A stretch of DNA of 64,000 bases from Bradyrhizobium sp. CCBAU 53338 (GTDB taxonomy: Bacteria; Pseudomonadota; Alphaproteobacteria; Rhizobiales; Xanthobacteraceae). Each line of letters begins with the position of its first letter. The stretch's first letter is position 1. Of this stretch, positions 1 through 10,482 are shown piece by piece. The position numbers and the translations under genes are program-made. The DNA is taken from the NCBI RefSeq assembly GCF_015291665.1, contig NZ_CP030048.1, positions 1,612,001 through 1,676,000 on the forward strand, given 5' to 3'. The notes under the pieces are model-generated. The model searched no databases. It was not told the origin of the DNA and saw nothing but the letters and a program-made list of their open reading frames with translations.

Positions 1-165
1 CAGCCGCTGAAGGAAACCTACGGCTTCATCACCTCGGGCTGGAACGCCGTTCCGACCGCTGGCAACGTCATCAGCCGTATCGGACCGCTTCTCGGCATCG
101 AGCCCCGCTTCGACCTGCCGCCCGCGGACCGCCTTATTCTTGCAGCATCCAGGACAACCCAGTAA
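1..165 (+). CDS. ftsI: FtsI (PBP3) peptidoglycan transpeptidase, C-terminal end only
   Basis: The window opens inside a reading frame that runs in frame 1 to a TAA at 163-165 and encodes 54 residues. The piece contains [15 protein letters not shown] and [11 protein letters not shown], which resemble the end of the class B penicillin-binding protein FtsI of Rhizobiales. FtsI is the septal transpeptidase that cross-links peptidoglycan at the division site. The catalytic SxxK, SxN and KTG motifs lie outside the window, so the call rests on this short tail plus position: ftsI directly precedes murE in the alphaproteobacterial dcw cluster. The 79-bp gap to murE shows no obvious terminator. Confidence 0.8.
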   Translation, partial: QPLKETYGFITSGWNAVPTAGNVISRIGPLLGIEPRFDLPPADRLILAASRTTQ

Positions 166-244
166 TCAACTGGGTAGGCCGTGACCGCCGCTGAGTCGGG
201 ATTTCCGACAAGATTCGGCTTTCCGGCGCGGCGACCGGAAGACC

Positions 245-1702
245 ATGAAGCTGGCTGACCTCTTAGGCAATGATGCCGCAATCGAGCCCGGAGTTGCGGC
301 GCTCGAGGTAACAGGCATTGCCCTCGACAGCCGCGTGGTCAGGCCCGGCGATCTCTTCTTCGCGCTTGCGGGCGCGAAGACCGACGGTGCCCGTTTCATC
401 GATGCGGCTATTGCGGCCGGCGCCGTGGCCGTGGTCGGAGATCATGCGCCTGACGGATGCAAGGTGCCGTTCATTGCCGTCGCCAATCCGCGCCGTGCGC
501 TGGCGCTGTCGGCGGCGCGATTTTTCCCGGAACAGCCTGCGACGATCGCGGCGGTAACGGGAACCAGCGGCAAGACCTCGGTCGCTGCGTTCACGCGCCA
601 GATCTGGGAGCGGCTCGGCCATAGCTCGGCCAGCATCGGCACCATCGGCCTCGTCTCGCCGAAGCGTACCGTCTATGGCTCGCTGACGACGCCGGATCCG
701 ATCGCGCTGCATCGGCAGCTCGACGAGATCGCGCGCGAAGGCGTGACGCATCTCGCGTTCGAGGCGTCGTCGCATGGGCTCGATCAATACCGCCTCGATG
801 GCGTGCGCGTTGCCGCCGGCGGCTTCACCAACCTGACGCGTGACCACATGGATTATCATCCGACGGTCGCGCACTACCTCGCGGCAAAACTGCGACTGTT
901 CCGCGAGCTCGTGCAGCCCGGCGGCGCCGCGGTGATTTCGGCCGACCATGATTGCTCGGCAGAAGCACGCGATGCGGCGAAGTCGCGCGGCCTGCGCGTG
1001 ATGGCGGTGGGCCGTCACGGTGATGGAGCAGGTGAGGGCATTCGTCTCGTCGATGCCGTGGTCGAAGGCTTCTCGCAAAAGCTCGGCCTCGAACATCGCG
1101 GCAAGACCTGGGCGGTACGGTTGCCGCTGGTCGGCGAATTCCAGATCGAGAATGCGCTGGTCTCGGCCGGTCTTGCGATCGGCACCGGCAGCGATGCGGC
1201 TCATGTGTTTGCGAGTCTCGAACATCTCGAAGGCGCCAAAGGGCGGCTGGAGCGCGTCGGTGAGCGCAACGGCGCACCTGTTTTCGTCGACTATGCGCAC
1301 AAGCCCGATGCGCTGGCGAAGGCGTTGCAGGCGCTGCGTCCTTACGCCAAGCGAAGGCTGATCGTCGTGTTCGGCGCCGGCGGCGATCGCGATGCCGGCA
1401 AGCGGCCGATCATGGGCGAGATTGCGGTCGAGAATGCCGATCGCGTCATCATTACCGACGACAATCCGCGCAGCGAGAAGCCGGAAGCCATTCGCGCCGC
1501 AATCCTCGCCACCGCCAGGGGTGCACGCGAGATCGGCGACCGCGCGGCCGCGATCCGCGCCGCGATCGAGGAACTGGAGGAGGGCGATGCGCTGCTCGTC
1601 GCCGGCAAGGGCCACGAAACCGGGCAGATCGTCGGCAGCCAAGTCCTGCCGTTCAGCGATCACGAGGCGGTTGCCGCCGCATTAGCAACGAGGGTCGCAT
1701 GA
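245..1702 (+). CDS. murE: UDP-MurNAc-L-Ala-D-Glu:meso-diaminopimelate ligase MurE
   Basis: MurE is the cytoplasmic ATP-dependent ligase that adds the third stem-peptide residue to UDP-MurNAc-L-Ala-D-Glu. The 485-residue length is normal. The N-terminal UDP-binding domain is followed by the P-loop TGTSGKTS at about residues 105-112, the central Mur ligase domain, and a C-terminal domain with DNPRSEKP near residue 406. The DNPR motif is the known marker of specificity for meso-diaminopimelate over lysine, so the wall is predicted to be DAP-type. The stop overlaps the murF start (ATGA at 1699-1702), pointing to translational coupling. Confidence 0.97.
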   Translation: MKLADLLGNDAAIEPGVAALEVTGIALDSRVVRPGDLFFALAGAKTDGARFIDAAIAAGAVAVVGDHAPDGCKVPFIAVANPRRALALSAARFFPEQPATIAAVTGTSGKTSVAAFTRQIWERLGHSSASIGTIGLVSPKRTVYGSLTTPDPIALHRQLDEIAREGVTHLAFEASSHGLDQYRLDGVRVAAGGFTNLTRDHMDYHPTVAHYLAAKLRLFRELVQPGGAAVISADHDCSAEARDAAKSRGLRVMAVGRHGDGAGEGIRLVDAVVEGFSQKLGLEHRGKTWAVRLPLVGEFQIENALVSAGLAIGTGSDAAHVFASLEHLEGAKGRLERVGERNGAPVFVDYAHKPDALAKALQALRPYAKRRLIVVFGAGGDRDAGKRPIMGEIAVENADRVIITDDNPRSEKPEAIRAAILATARGAREIGDRAAAIRAAIEELEEGDALLVAGKGHETGQIVGSQVLPFSDHEAVAAALATRVA

Positions 1703-3078
1703 GCGGGCCGATATGGACGGTTGCCGAGGTGTCGCGTGCGCTGGGTGCGAGCGGATCATTCCCTGATACCCCGATCGATTTCGTCACGCAGGACAGCCGT
1801 CTGGTGAAGCCGGGCAGCCTGTTCGTGGCGCTGAGCGGAACGCCGAGCGGCGGCTTCATCTCCGCCTTTGCCAGCTCGCGTGACGGCTGGGAGTTCGCGG
1901 ACAAGGCGGAAGCGTCCGGCGCGGTCGCGATGATCGTGCCGCACGAGATCGCGGGCATCAGTGTTCCGCAGATCGTCGTGAAGGACACGCTGATCGACGG
2001 TCTCTGGCGCCTCGCGCGTGCAGCACGCGCGCGCTTCAAAGGTCCGGTGATCGGGCTCACCGGCAGCGCCGGCAAGACCAGCACCAAGGAATTCCTGGCA
2101 GCCTATCCCAATGCCTATGCAAGCCCGTCGAGCTTCAACAATTTCTGGGGCGTGCCGCTGACGCTGTGCAATGCACGACCTGATGCGAGCCTCTGGGTCG
2201 TCGAGATGGGCATGAACCAGCGAGGCGAGATCGCGCGGCTCAGCGAATTGACGCGGCCGGCCGTCGCACTGGTCGTCAATGTCCAGCCGGTGCATCTCGA
2301 AAAACTCGGTTCGCTCGACGCTATCAGGCGCGAGAAGGTGTCGATCGCGCTCGGCCTGCCAGAAAACGGCGTGCTGGTGCTGCCTGTAGGCATCAAGGCG
2401 CCCGACTGGAAGGGCAAGGTGGTGCGCTTCGGCGAGAAGGCCGAGGTGCACGAGGTCGCCCACGCGCCGCATGGCGAGAGCTGGCAGGTCGTGGCCGGGA
2501 TCGGCAAGAAGGAGATCGCCTTCAGCCTGACGCCGGGCGCGCCGCACCGTGTGCAGAATGCGCTCGCCGCGCTTGCTTCGATCCACGCAGCCCATCTCGA
2601 TGTCGCAACGCTCGCGATCAAGCTCGACCGCGTCGGGATCATGACGGGGCGCGGCGTCGAGCAGGCGGTCGGCGGCGTCACCGTGATCGACGACAGCTTC
2701 AACGGCAATCCGGCGAGCGTCGCTGCCGCGCTGCAAAGCCTGCAGGCGCGCAACGTCACCGGCGGTCGCCGCATTGCGGTACTCGGCGACATGCTGGAGC
2801 TGGGCGAGGACGCGCCTGAATACCACACTGCGCTGACCTCGCATCTCGACGGCATCGACGGCATCTATTGCGTCGGGCCGCTGATGCGCCACCTCTATGA
2901 CGCGCTTCCCGCCGGGAAAGGGCTCGGCTGGCACGACGATCCCGCGACGCTTGAGGCGAGCGAGGTCGCTGGCTTGCTGAAGGCAGGCGACGTCGTGGTT
3001 GTCAAGGGCAGCAAGAAGATGTTCTGGGTCAACAAGTTTGTGCCGGGGCTAGTGGCCGCCTTGCAGGCAAAGGCGTAA
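1699..3078 (+). CDS. murF: UDP-MurNAc-tripeptide:D-Ala-D-Ala ligase MurF
   Basis: MurF completes the cytoplasmic pentapeptide precursor by adding D-alanyl-D-alanine. The 459-residue protein has an N-terminal Mur ligase domain, the P-loop GLTGSAGKTSTKEF at about residues 118-131, MGMNQRGEI in the central domain, and DDSFNGNPAS in the C-terminal part, all usual for MurF. The start overlaps the last four bases of murE. A 162-bp gap separates it from mraY, one of the larger breaks in this part of the operon. Confidence 0.97.
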   Translation: MSGPIWTVAEVSRALGASGSFPDTPIDFVTQDSRLVKPGSLFVALSGTPSGGFISAFASSRDGWEFADKAEASGAVAMIVPHEIAGISVPQIVVKDTLIDGLWRLARAARARFKGPVIGLTGSAGKTSTKEFLAAYPNAYASPSSFNNFWGVPLTLCNARPDASLWVVEMGMNQRGEIARLSELTRPAVALVVNVQPVHLEKLGSLDAIRREKVSIALGLPENGVLVLPVGIKAPDWKGKVVRFGEKAEVHEVAHAPHGESWQVVAGIGKKEIAFSLTPGAPHRVQNALAALASIHAAHLDVATLAIKLDRVGIMTGRGVEQAVGGVTVIDDSFNGNPASVAAALQSLQARNVTGGRRIAVLGDMLELGEDAPEYHTALTSHLDGIDGIYCVGPLMRHLYDALPAGKGLGWHDDPATLEASEVAGLLKAGDVVVVKGSKKMFWVNKFVPGLVAALQAKA

Positions 3079-3240
3079 ACTGCTTGGAAGGCGCTGTTCC
3101 CGAATCCCACCCTTTGCGGCGCGCCGCCGTCCGGTTTTTTTGAGGTCGCCCGACCCCATGATGAAGGCCAGAGAATGCGCGTGAGACACGTTCAGGCCGT
3201 CGCGAAGGCCGCGAACGACAGGCGCCATAGGACCGACTGA
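3079..3240 (+). other. murF-mraY spacer with GC palindrome and T run
   Basis: This 162-bp gap has no credible reading frame. A 12-bp perfect palindrome (GCGGCGCGCCGC, about 3117-3128) is followed a few bases later by seven T residues at about 3136-3142. It looks like a weak intrinsic terminator, but the palindrome is not directly joined to the T run and the cluster has to be expressed past this point, so partial attenuation or no function is equally possible. Confidence 0.3.
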
Positions 3241-4344
3241 ATGTTTTACTGGCTGATCGAGCTCTCCAACACTATTCCGGGTTACGGTGCAGTGCGCACC
3301 GTTTTGAACGTCTTCCGCTACATCACCTTCCGCACCGGCGGCGCCATCGTCACCGGCGCGCTGTTCGTGTTCCTGTTCGGACCCTGGATCATCGATCATC
3401 TGCGCATCCGCCAGGGCAAGGGCCAGCCGATCCGCACCGACGGACCGCAATCGCATCTGGCCAAGAAGGGCACACCCACCATGGGCGGGCTGATGATCCT
3501 GTCCGGCCTCACGGTGGGCACCGTGCTGTGGTGCAATCCGCTCAATCCCTACGTCTGGATCGTGCTGGCGGTGACGCTCGGCTTCGGCTTCGTCGGCTTC
3601 TATGACGATTACCTCAAGGTGACCAAGCAGACCACGAGCGGGTTCGGCGGCAAGCTGCGCCTCTTGATCGAAGGGATCATCGGCCTCGTTGCCTGCTATG
3701 CGCTGGTGCGGCTGAACCGCGATCCCGCGTCGACCGCGCTGACGATCCCTTTCCTCAAGGACACCGTGCTGCATTTCGGCTGGTTCTTCGTCGTGTTCGG
3801 CGCCTTCGTCATCGTCGGCGCCGGCAATGCGGTGAACCTGACCGACGGCCTCGACGGCCTCGCCATCGTGCCCGTGATGATCGCGACCGCGAGCTTTGCG
3901 ATGATCGCCTATCTCGCCGGCAACGCGGTGTTCGCCGACTATCTCCAGATCAAATATGTTGCGGGCACCGGCGAGCTCGCGGTGCTCTGCGGCGCGCTGC
4001 TGGGGGCCGGCCTCGGCTTCCTCTGGTTCAATGCGCCGCCGGCCTCGATCTTCATGGGCGACACAGGCTCGCTCGCGCTCGGCGGCATGCTGGGGTCGAT
4101 CGCGGTCGCGGTGAAGCACGAAATCGTGCTCGCGGTGATCGGCGGCCTGTTCGTGCTGGAGGCGGTCTCCGTCATCGTGCAGGTGGTCTCGTTCAAGCTC
4201 ACGGGCAAGCGCATCTTCCGGATGGCGCCGATTCATCACCATTTCGAGCAGCTCGGCTGGACGGAGCCGCAGATCGTGATCCGCTTCTGGATCATCTCGG
4301 TGATGCTGGCGCTGGCCGGCCTCTCCACGCTGAAGCTGCGCTGA
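3241..4344 (+). CDS. mraY: Phospho-MurNAc-pentapeptide transferase MraY
   Basis: MraY is the integral membrane enzyme that transfers phospho-MurNAc-pentapeptide to undecaprenyl phosphate, making lipid I. The 367-residue, highly hydrophobic sequence is typical for proteobacterial MraY. It contains the diagnostic loops [18 protein letters not shown] (near residue 200), [12 protein letters not shown] and APIHHHFE, which hold the Asp and His residues that bind magnesium and nucleotide. It lies between murF and murD, as in other alphaproteobacterial dcw clusters. Confidence 0.98.
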   Translation: MFYWLIELSNTIPGYGAVRTVLNVFRYITFRTGGAIVTGALFVFLFGPWIIDHLRIRQGKGQPIRTDGPQSHLAKKGTPTMGGLMILSGLTVGTVLWCNPLNPYVWIVLAVTLGFGFVGFYDDYLKVTKQTTSGFGGKLRLLIEGIIGLVACYALVRLNRDPASTALTIPFLKDTVLHFGWFFVVFGAFVIVGAGNAVNLTDGLDGLAIVPVMIATASFAMIAYLAGNAVFADYLQIKYVAGTGELAVLCGALLGAGLGFLWFNAPPASIFMGDTGSLALGGMLGSIAVAVKHEIVLAVIGGLFVLEAVSVIVQVVSFKLTGKRIFRMAPIHHHFEQLGWTEPQIVIRFWIISVMLALAGLSTLKLR

Positions 4345-4354
4345 CGGTTCCGCG

Positions 4355-5755
4355 ATGATCCCGGTCACATCCTTCGCCGGCAAGACGGTCGCGGTGTTCG
4401 GCCTCGGCGGCTCGGGGCTCGCCTCCTGCCACGCGCTGCAGGCCGGCGGTGCCGAGGTGATCGCCGCCGACGACAATGCCGAGAATGTCGCCAAGGCCGC
4501 GCAGGCGGGTTTCATCACCGCGGACCTGCGCAGCGTTTCCTGGGCGAATTTCGCGGCACTCGTGCTCGCGCCCGGCGTGCCGCTGACCCACCCGGTGCCG
4601 CACTGGAGCGTGCTGAAGGCCCGCGAAGCAGGAGTCGAGGTGATCGGCGACATCGAGCTGTTCTGCCGCGAGCGGCGGCGGCATGCGCCGAACGCGCCGT
4701 TCGTCGCCATCACCGGCACCAACGGCAAGTCGACCACGACGGCGCTGATCGCGCATCTGACCAAGGTCGCCGGCTACGACACCCAGATGGGCGGCAATAT
4801 CGGCACCGCGATCCTGTCGCTGGAGCCGCCGCGCATGGGCCGCGTCCACGTCATCGAGATGTCGTCCTACCAGATCGACCTCACGCCCTCGCTCGATCCG
4901 TCCGTCGGCATCCTGCTCAATGTCAGCGAAGACCACATCGATCGTCACGGCACGATCGAGCGCTACGCTGCGGTGAAAGAGCGCCTGGTTGCGAACGTGC
5001 AAGGTGGCGGCACCTCGATCGTCGGCGTCGACGACGGTTATTGCCGCGACATCGCCGATCGGCTCGATCGCGCCGGCAAGAACGTGGTGCGGATCTCCGT
5101 CAAGAACCCGCTGGCTTCCGGCATCCACGTCGAGCACGGCACCATCGTGCGCACCGCGGGCGGTGCGCGCAGCAAGGTCGCGACGCTCGGCGGCATCGGT
5201 TCGCTGCGCGGCCTGCACAATGCGCAGAACGCGGCGTGTGCCGCCGCGGCCGCGCTGGCAATGGGCATCGGCCTCGACGTGCTTCAGAACGGCCTGCGCA
5301 GCTTTCCCGGTCTTGCGCATCGCATGGAGCAGGTCGGCCGCCGCGGCAACGTACTGTTCGTCAACGATTCCAAGGGCACCAATGCGGACGCCACCGCGCA
5401 TGCGCTCTCATCTTTTGCCGACATCTTCTGGATCGCCGGCGGCAAGCCGAAGGCGGGTGGCATCACGGGCCTCACCGGCTTCTTCCCGCGCATCCGCAAA
5501 GCCTATTTGATCGGCGAAGCCGCGCGGGAGTTTTCCGGCACGCTCGGTGCGCAGGTCGCGCACGAGATCAGCCAGACGCTCGACGTTGCCGTCGAACATG
5601 CCGCACGCGATGCCGAAGCGTCGGGGCTCGCTGACGCGGTCGTGCTGCTGTCACCGGCCTGCGCCTCGTTCGACCAGTACCGCAATTTCGAGATCCGCGG
5701 CACCAAGTTCCGCGAACTGGTGCAGGGGCTGCCGGGCGTGAAGCCGGTGGTCTAA
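4355..5755 (+). CDS. murD: UDP-MurNAc-L-Ala:D-glutamate ligase MurD
   Basis: MurD adds D-glutamate to UDP-MurNAc-L-alanine in the cytoplasm. The 466-residue protein starts with a Rossmann-like UDP-binding domain ([11 protein letters not shown]), has the Mur ligase P-loop [14 protein letters not shown] near residues 119-132, [11 protein letters not shown] in the central domain, and [11 protein letters not shown] plus [12 protein letters not shown] in the C-terminal domain. It starts 10 bp after mraY and is followed 2 bp after its stop by an unknown membrane protein gene, so the two are almost certainly co-transcribed. Confidence 0.97.
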   Translation: MIPVTSFAGKTVAVFGLGGSGLASCHALQAGGAEVIAADDNAENVAKAAQAGFITADLRSVSWANFAALVLAPGVPLTHPVPHWSVLKAREAGVEVIGDIELFCRERRRHAPNAPFVAITGTNGKSTTTALIAHLTKVAGYDTQMGGNIGTAILSLEPPRMGRVHVIEMSSYQIDLTPSLDPSVGILLNVSEDHIDRHGTIERYAAVKERLVANVQGGGTSIVGVDDGYCRDIADRLDRAGKNVVRISVKNPLASGIHVEHGTIVRTAGGARSKVATLGGIGSLRGLHNAQNAACAAAAALAMGIGLDVLQNGLRSFPGLAHRMEQVGRRGNVLFVNDSKGTNADATAHALSSFADIFWIAGGKPKAGGITGLTGFFPRIRKAYLIGEAAREFSGTLGAQVAHEISQTLDVAVEHAARDAEASGLADAVVLLSPACASFDQYRNFEIRGTKFRELVQGLPGVKPVV

Positions 5756-5757
5756 AG

Positions 5758-6147
5758 ATGTCGCGACGACGCTGGATCGGACTTGTCGTCGCTCTCGCTG
5801 TCCCGGTTGGTTTCCTCTGTGTTGTCCTCGTTGACAACGTGATGCACCAATTCGGCGCCTGCCGTGTCATTCGCCAGCGTGCATTCGCCTCCCCAGGCGG
5901 CGGTCAGTTGGTTGTCGTGGTCTGGAAGTCGTGTGGAGCAACTGACAGCACGCAAGCCAGCGTCGTGGCGCGCGGCCGAACGTTCTCGCCGGAGAGCACA
6001 CCGACCTTTGTCAGCGTGCGCGGACATCCCGAGGTCGTCGTCGCCTGGAGCAGCGAGCGGGCGGTCAGGATCGGTTTCATTCCGGAACCAGGCCAGGTCG
6101 ACAAGCGCGATCAGCGCGCGGGGGACGTCGCGATTACCTACGAATAG
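5758..6147 (+). CDS. Unknown single-pass membrane protein in the dcw cluster
   Basis: I do not recognise this 129-residue protein. One hydrophobic segment at about residues 6-27 (WIGLVVALAVPVGFLCVVL) is followed by a mostly extracytoplasmic stretch of about 100 residues containing two cysteines (GACRV and KSCGA) that could form a disulphide. It starts 2 bp after murD, which argues for a real co-translated gene, but the usual dcw order has ftsW next. Codon use matches its neighbours. A 310-bp repeat-bearing gap separates it from ftsW. It could be a lineage-specific envelope protein or an unrelated insertion into the operon. Confidence 0.7.
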   Translation: MSRRRWIGLVVALAVPVGFLCVVLVDNVMHQFGACRVIRQRAFASPGGGQLVVVVWKSCGATDSTQASVVARGRTFSPESTPTFVSVRGHPEVVVAWSSERAVRIGFIPEPGQVDKRDQRAGDVAITYE

Positions 6148-6457
6148 GGGTGTGGGGCGGCTACCCCTTGCGCCGCTGTCGTCGCCGGCTTGCCGCCTTC
6201 GCTAAACTTCGGCGGCCGAGCACCCTTGTGGCGCCGGCGTAGTCTTGGCGGAGCCGGGACCGGGCGACCCAGTCCTCCAAGTCGGTCGCGATTGAGAAGA
6301 GAAGGCGCGGGGTACTGGATGCGCTGGTCAAGCCGGGGCATGATCCTGAGTTGTGTGGTGGCAGCGGGGATCATCTCCAATCATCCGCATTTCCTTAACC
6401 CTGCAGTAACCAACCTCGACGACCAATGGACGAACCTCTGTCCGAAAGCGGCCGCCC
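6148..6457. repeat. Intergenic palindromic elements before ftsW
   Basis: This 310-bp gap holds no credible gene. It contains an imperfect long hairpin, with arms CCGGCTTGCCGCC at 6185-6197 and GGCGGAGCCGG at 6247-6257. A second stretch at about 6306-6345 (ggggtactggatg, then gtcaagccggggcatgat) resembles part of the element at 23479-23609. The last 100 bp before ftsW are less GC-rich and could hold its promoter, but I see no convincing -35/-10 pair. Confidence 0.55.
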
Positions 6458-7609
6458 ATGCTCTCCCGTGAAGAACGCACCCCATTTTCCGAGTGGTGGT
6501 GGACCGTCGACAAGCCGCTGATGGGCGCCATCCTGGCGCTGATGCTGATCGGCGTGATCCTGTCGCTGGCGGCGAGCCCGCCGGTCGCGACCCGGATCGG
6601 GCTCGATCCCTTTCACTTCTTCACCCGCCACGTGATGTTCCTGGCGCCGTCTTTTATCGTGCTGCTCGGCGTGTCGTTCCTGTCGCCGCGGTCGATCCGG
6701 CGCTCGGCGCTGATCATCTTCACGATCAGCATCATCCTGATCGTGGTGACGCTGGCTGTCGGCCCCGAGGTGAAGGGCTCGCGACGCTGGATCACGCTGC
6801 TCGGGGTCAACATCCAGGCCTCCGAAATCGCAAAACCATCGTTTGTCGTCATCGCGGCCTGGCTGTTCGCGGAATCGACCAAACGGCCGGAGATGCCCGC
6901 GACCTCGATGGCGCTGGTGCTGCTCCTGATGCTGGTGTCGCTGCTGGTGATGGAGCCGGACTTCGGCCAGACCATGCTGATCCTGATGGTGTGGGGCTCG
7001 CTGTTCTTCATCGCGGGGATGCGCATGATCTGGGTGTTTGGTCTGGCAGGCCTCGGCGCGGCCGGTCTGTTCAGCGCCTATCTGCTCGTCCCGCACGTCG
7101 CCGGCCGTATCCAGCGCTTCATGAATCCAGCCTCCGGCGACACGTTCCAGGTCGATACCGCGATGGAGGCTTTCTACAATGGCGGCTGGTTTGGCCTTGG
7201 ACCGGGCGAAGGGATTGCCAAGCGAAGCCTGCCGGACAGCCACACCGACTTCGTGTTTGCGGTCGCCGCCGAAGAGTTCGGCATCATCCTGTGCCTCGCC
7301 ATGCTGGCGCTGTACGCCTTCATCGTGATCCGCACGCTGTCGCGCGCCTATGCCAATGAGGACATGTTCTCCCGCTTTGCGGCGTCCGGTCTCGCGATCC
7401 TGTTCGGCGTGCAGGCCGCGATCAACATGTCGGTCAATCTCCAGCTCATCCCCGCCAAGGGCATGACGCTGCCCTTCATTTCCTACGGCGGCTCCTCGAT
7501 CGTGTCGCTCGCTTATGGCGTCGGCATGATGCTGGCACTGACGCGGCTGCGTCCGCGTACCGAGGTCGAGGCGAGCGGCCGCGCCGAGGCGATGCGGAGT
7601 TACGCGTAA
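6458..7609 (+). CDS. ftsW: Lipid II polymerase / cell division protein FtsW
   Basis: FtsW is the SEDS-family septal peptidoglycan glycosyltransferase that works with FtsI. The 383-residue protein is hydrophobic throughout, with roughly ten membrane segments. It carries SEDS-family signatures: KGSRRWI after the early helices, EPDFGQTMLI, LPDSHTDFVFAVAAEEFG, and PFISYGGSSI near the C-terminus. The short N-terminus before the first helix (SEWWWTVDKPLMGAI) is typical of rhizobial FtsW. It lies upstream of murG, separated by a repeat element. Confidence 0.97.
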   Translation: MLSREERTPFSEWWWTVDKPLMGAILALMLIGVILSLAASPPVATRIGLDPFHFFTRHVMFLAPSFIVLLGVSFLSPRSIRRSALIIFTISIILIVVTLAVGPEVKGSRRWITLLGVNIQASEIAKPSFVVIAAWLFAESTKRPEMPATSMALVLLLMLVSLLVMEPDFGQTMLILMVWGSLFFIAGMRMIWVFGLAGLGAAGLFSAYLLVPHVAGRIQRFMNPASGDTFQVDTAMEAFYNGGWFGLGPGEGIAKRSLPDSHTDFVFAVAAEEFGIILCLAMLALYAFIVIRTLSRAYANEDMFSRFAASGLAILFGVQAAINMSVNLQLIPAKGMTLPFISYGGSSIVSLAYGVGMMLALTRLRPRTEVEASGRAEAMRSYA

Positions 7610-7612
7610 GTC

Positions 7613-7723
7613 GTCATTGCGAGGTACACGCGCGACAAAATTGCGCAGCGATCTTGTGCTGGTGCGACGAAGCAATCCGGGCTGTTCCGCGGAGGTAGTC
7701 TGGATTGCTTCGCTCGCAATGAC
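7613..7723. repeat. 111-bp palindromic element with 11-bp terminal inverted repeats
   Basis: The ftsW-murG gap is filled by an element bounded by GTCATTGCGAG (7613-7623) and its exact reverse complement CTCGCAATGAC (7713-7723). Inside, GAAGCAATCC and GGATTGCTTC are also inverted, so most of the element can fold into one long hairpin. No coding capacity is present. It resembles the non-autonomous REP/MITE-like intergenic repeats common in Bradyrhizobium genomes; that family relation comes from memory and was not searched. Confidence 0.8.
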
Positions 7724-7749
7724 GTGAGAGAGCCTGTAAAAGGGCACTT

Positions 7750-8850
7750 ATGGACCAATCCCCCTTGATTCTTCTCGCCGCGGGCGGCACCGGCGGCCAT
7801 CTGTTTCCGGCTGAGGCACTTGGCGTCGAGTTGATCCGGCGCGGCTTTCGCGTCCGCCTCGTCACCGATGACCGCGCGTTGCGCTACAGCGGGTTGTTCA
7901 GCAAGGACATGATCGACGTCGTCGCGAGCGAGACAGCGCGCGGTCGCAATCCGCTTCAGCTCGCCTATGCCGGCCTGACGCTTGCCACCGGTACGCTCGC
8001 TGCGTACCGCCTGATCAAGCGATTGAAGCCCGTTGCCGTCGTCGGCTTCGGCGGCTATCCGACATTGCCGCCGCTGGTTGCCGCAAAATTCGCAGGTGTG
8101 CCCGGCATCATTCACGACGCCAATGCGGTGCTCGGCCGCGCCAACCGTTTCCTGTCGAGCCGCGTCCAGGCTATCGCAACGTCGTTGCCGGGCGTGCTCG
8201 ACCGCGATCCGGCGCTGGCAGGCAAGACCACGATGGTCGGCACGCCGATGCGCCCCGCGGTCCTCGCCGCTGCGGCGGTGCCATATGCCCCACCCGAGGT
8301 GAATGGACTGCTGCGCCTGCTCGTCGTCGGCGGCAGCCAGGGCGCGCGCATCATGGCCGACATCGTGCCGGGTGCGATCGAGCGGCTCGAGCCCGCATTG
8401 TGGGGCCGGCTCATCCTGACCCAGCAGGTTCGCGACGAGGACATGGGCCGCGTGCGCGCGGTCTATGACAAGCTCAAGATCAAGACGGAGTTGGCGCCGT
8501 TCTTCACGGATCTGCCGGCGCGGCTCGCCTCCAATCATCTGGTGGTGTCGCGCTCCGGTGCCGGCACGGTGGCCGAACTCGCCGCGATCGGCCGGCCCTC
8601 GGTCCTGGTGCCGCTGCCGGGCTCGATCGACCAGGACCAGTTCGCCAATGCCGGCGTGCTGGCCAAGGTCGACGGCGCCATCCGCATACCGCAGACCGAG
8701 TTCACTTCCGACCGCCTCGCTGCCGAGATCTCCGGCTTTGCCGCCGAGCCGGCGCGTCTTGCCGCCATGGCTGCTGCGGCAAAAGGGGCAGGCCGGCTCG
8801 ACGCCGCCGAGCGGTTGGCCGATCTGGTCGTCAAAGTCGCGGGAATCTGA
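7750..8850 (+). CDS. murG: Lipid II synthase MurG (GlcNAc transferase)
   Basis: MurG transfers GlcNAc from UDP-GlcNAc to lipid I at the inner face of the membrane, giving lipid II. The 366-residue GT28 protein has the N-terminal acceptor-binding loop [15 protein letters not shown] (residues 10-24), [23 protein letters not shown], the central GGSQGAR loop, and [10 protein letters not shown] in the donor-nucleotide site. Length and motif order are normal. The start lies 26 bp beyond the end of the preceding palindromic element. Confidence 0.97.
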   Translation: MDQSPLILLAAGGTGGHLFPAEALGVELIRRGFRVRLVTDDRALRYSGLFSKDMIDVVASETARGRNPLQLAYAGLTLATGTLAAYRLIKRLKPVAVVGFGGYPTLPPLVAAKFAGVPGIIHDANAVLGRANRFLSSRVQAIATSLPGVLDRDPALAGKTTMVGTPMRPAVLAAAAVPYAPPEVNGLLRLLVVGGSQGARIMADIVPGAIERLEPALWGRLILTQQVRDEDMGRVRAVYDKLKIKTELAPFFTDLPARLASNHLVVSRSGAGTVAELAAIGRPSVLVPLPGSIDQDQFANAGVLAKVDGAIRIPQTEFTSDRLAAEISGFAAEPARLAAMAAAAKGAGRLDAAERLADLVVKVAGI

Positions 8851-8870
8851 CGCGAAAAAGCCCTTGTCTT

Positions 8871-8898
8871 CGTCTTCCAAAGCGGGGCATCCAGTACG
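8871..8898. repeat. Fragment of palindromic repeat (same family as 23479-23609)
   Basis: In the murG-murC gap, a 28-bp stretch containing AAAGCGGGGCATCCAGTACG matches, on the opposite strand and with few differences, the right end of the element at 23479-23609. It looks like a decayed or partial copy. No function can be read from it. Confidence 0.5.
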
Positions 8899-8972
8899 AA
8901 CGGCGCGGCCGATTTGGCCGTGACCTTTGCCAGATGCCGCCTGCGCAAGGCGGCGAGGTCAGGGAACAGAGC

Positions 8973-10376
8973 ATGAGACTGCCGCGCGAGATCGGACCCA
9001 TCCACTTCGTCGGGATCGGCGGGATCGGCATGAGCGGCATCGCCGAGGTGCTGGTCAATCTCGGCTATGCCGTGCAGGGCTCGGATGCCTCGGACAATTA
9101 CAATCTCGACCGCCTGCGCAAGAAGGGCGCCAAAGTTTCGGTCGGCCACAAGGCCGAGAATGTCGACGGCGCCGAGGTCGTCGTGGTCTCCACCGCGATC
9201 AAGCGCGACAATCCCGAATTGATGGCGGCGCGCGAGCGGCGCATTCCCGTGGTGCGCCGTGCCGAGATGCTGGCCGAATTGATGCGGCTGAAGAGCTGCG
9301 TCGCGATTGCCGGCACGCATGGCAAGACCACCACGACCACGATGGTCGCAACGCTGCTCGATGCCGGCGGGCTCGATCCCACCGTGATCAACGGCGGTAT
9401 CATCAATGCCTATGGCTCCAATGCGCGGTTAGGGGCCGGCGACTGGATGGTGGTGGAGGCTGACGAGAGCGACGGCACGTTCCTGAAGCTGCCGACCGAT
9501 GTCGCGATCGTCACCAATGTCGATCCCGAGCATCTCGATCACTTCAAGACGTTCGACGCGGTACAGGACGCGTTCCGCCACTTCGTCGAGAACCTGCCGT
9601 TCTACGGCTTTGCCGTGATGTGCATCGATCACCCCGTGGTGCAGAGCCTTGTCGGCAAGATCGAGGATCGCCGCATCATTACGTACGGCGAGAACCCGCA
9701 GGCCGATGCGCGATTGCTCGATCTCACGCCGATGGGGGGCGGCTCGAAGTTCAAGGTCGCGTTCCGCGATCGCAAGACCGGCGCCGTGCACGAGATTCCC
9801 GATTTGATGCTGCCGATGCCGGGCCGTCACAACGCGTCCAACGCGACGGCCGCGATCGCGGTGGCGCGCGAGCTCGGCGTCTCGGACGATGCGATCCGCA
9901 GGGCCATCGCCGGCTTCGGCGGCGTCAAGCGCCGCTTCACCAAGACGGGTGAGTGGAACGGCGTCACCGTGATCGACGATTACGGCCATCACCCTGTCGA
10001 GATCGCCGCGGTGCTGAAGGCGGCGCGGGAATCCACCAACGGCAAGATCATGGCCGTGGTGCAGCCGCATCGCTACACCCGCCTGCAATCGCTGTTCGAG
10101 GAATTTTGCACCTGCTTCAACGATGCCGACGCGGTTGTCGTCGCCGATGTCTATGCCGCGGGCGAGACGCCGATCGACGGCGTCGACCGCGACCATTTCG
10201 TCGCAGGCCTGCGCGCGCATGGCCACCGCGAAGTGATCCCGCTGCCGGCGGCGACGGAGCTCCCGGGCATCGTCAAGGGACTGGCGAAGTCCGGCGATCT
10301 CGTCGTGTGCCTCGGTGCCGGCAACATCACGCAGTGGGCGTATGCCTTGCCGGACCAGTTGAAGGCGTTGGGGTGA
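8973..10376 (+). CDS. murC: UDP-N-acetylmuramate:L-alanine ligase MurC
   Basis: MurC attaches L-alanine to UDP-MurNAc, the first stem-peptide step. I chose the ATG at 8973 because it follows GTCAGGG and gives the usual N-terminus ([17 protein letters not shown]); the frame is open further upstream to 8934. The 467-residue protein shows the UDP-binding loop [12 protein letters not shown], the P-loop [12 protein letters not shown] near residue 112, [10 protein letters not shown], and [10 protein letters not shown] followed by QPHRYTR, all hallmarks of MurC. Confidence 0.97.
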   Translation: MRLPREIGPIHFVGIGGIGMSGIAEVLVNLGYAVQGSDASDNYNLDRLRKKGAKVSVGHKAENVDGAEVVVVSTAIKRDNPELMAARERRIPVVRRAEMLAELMRLKSCVAIAGTHGKTTTTTMVATLLDAGGLDPTVINGGIINAYGSNARLGAGDWMVVEADESDGTFLKLPTDVAIVTNVDPEHLDHFKTFDAVQDAFRHFVENLPFYGFAVMCIDHPVVQSLVGKIEDRRIITYGENPQADARLLDLTPMGGGSKFKVAFRDRKTGAVHEIPDLMLPMPGRHNASNATAAIAVARELGVSDDAIRRAIAGFGGVKRRFTKTGEWNGVTVIDDYGHHPVEIAAVLKAARESTNGKIMAVVQPHRYTRLQSLFEEFCTCFNDADAVVVADVYAAGETPIDGVDRDHFVAGLRAHGHREVIPLPAATELPGIVKGLAKSGDLVVCLGAGNITQWAYALPDQLKALG

Positions 10377-10420
10377 GCGCTCTTATGAGAGTCTCACAGA
10401 CAGCCACACGGCAAACTGCG

Positions 10421-10447
10421 CTCCTTCCCCCCAAGGGGGGAGGGAAC
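10421..10447. repeat. Short CT/GA-rich palindrome in murC-murB gap
   Basis: The 106-bp gap between murC and murB includes a near-perfect hairpin, CCTTCCCCCC-AA-GGGGGGAGG. It resembles one end of the larger CTCTCCCC-type element found inside uvrD (58034-58196) and may be a reduced member of that group. There is no T run, so it is not an obvious terminator. Confidence 0.55.
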
Positions 10448-10482
10448 GGAAACAGCGCGCCTTCCTCACTTGAGGGCGCCGC

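Noticed and set aside
3049..4764. Long minus-strand open frame of 571 codons over mraY
   Set aside because: It lies opposite mraY and murD, whose motifs are unmistakable; long antisense frames are expected in high-GC DNA with G/C-ending codons. Its translation is a compositionally odd Arg/His/Glu mix without any motif.
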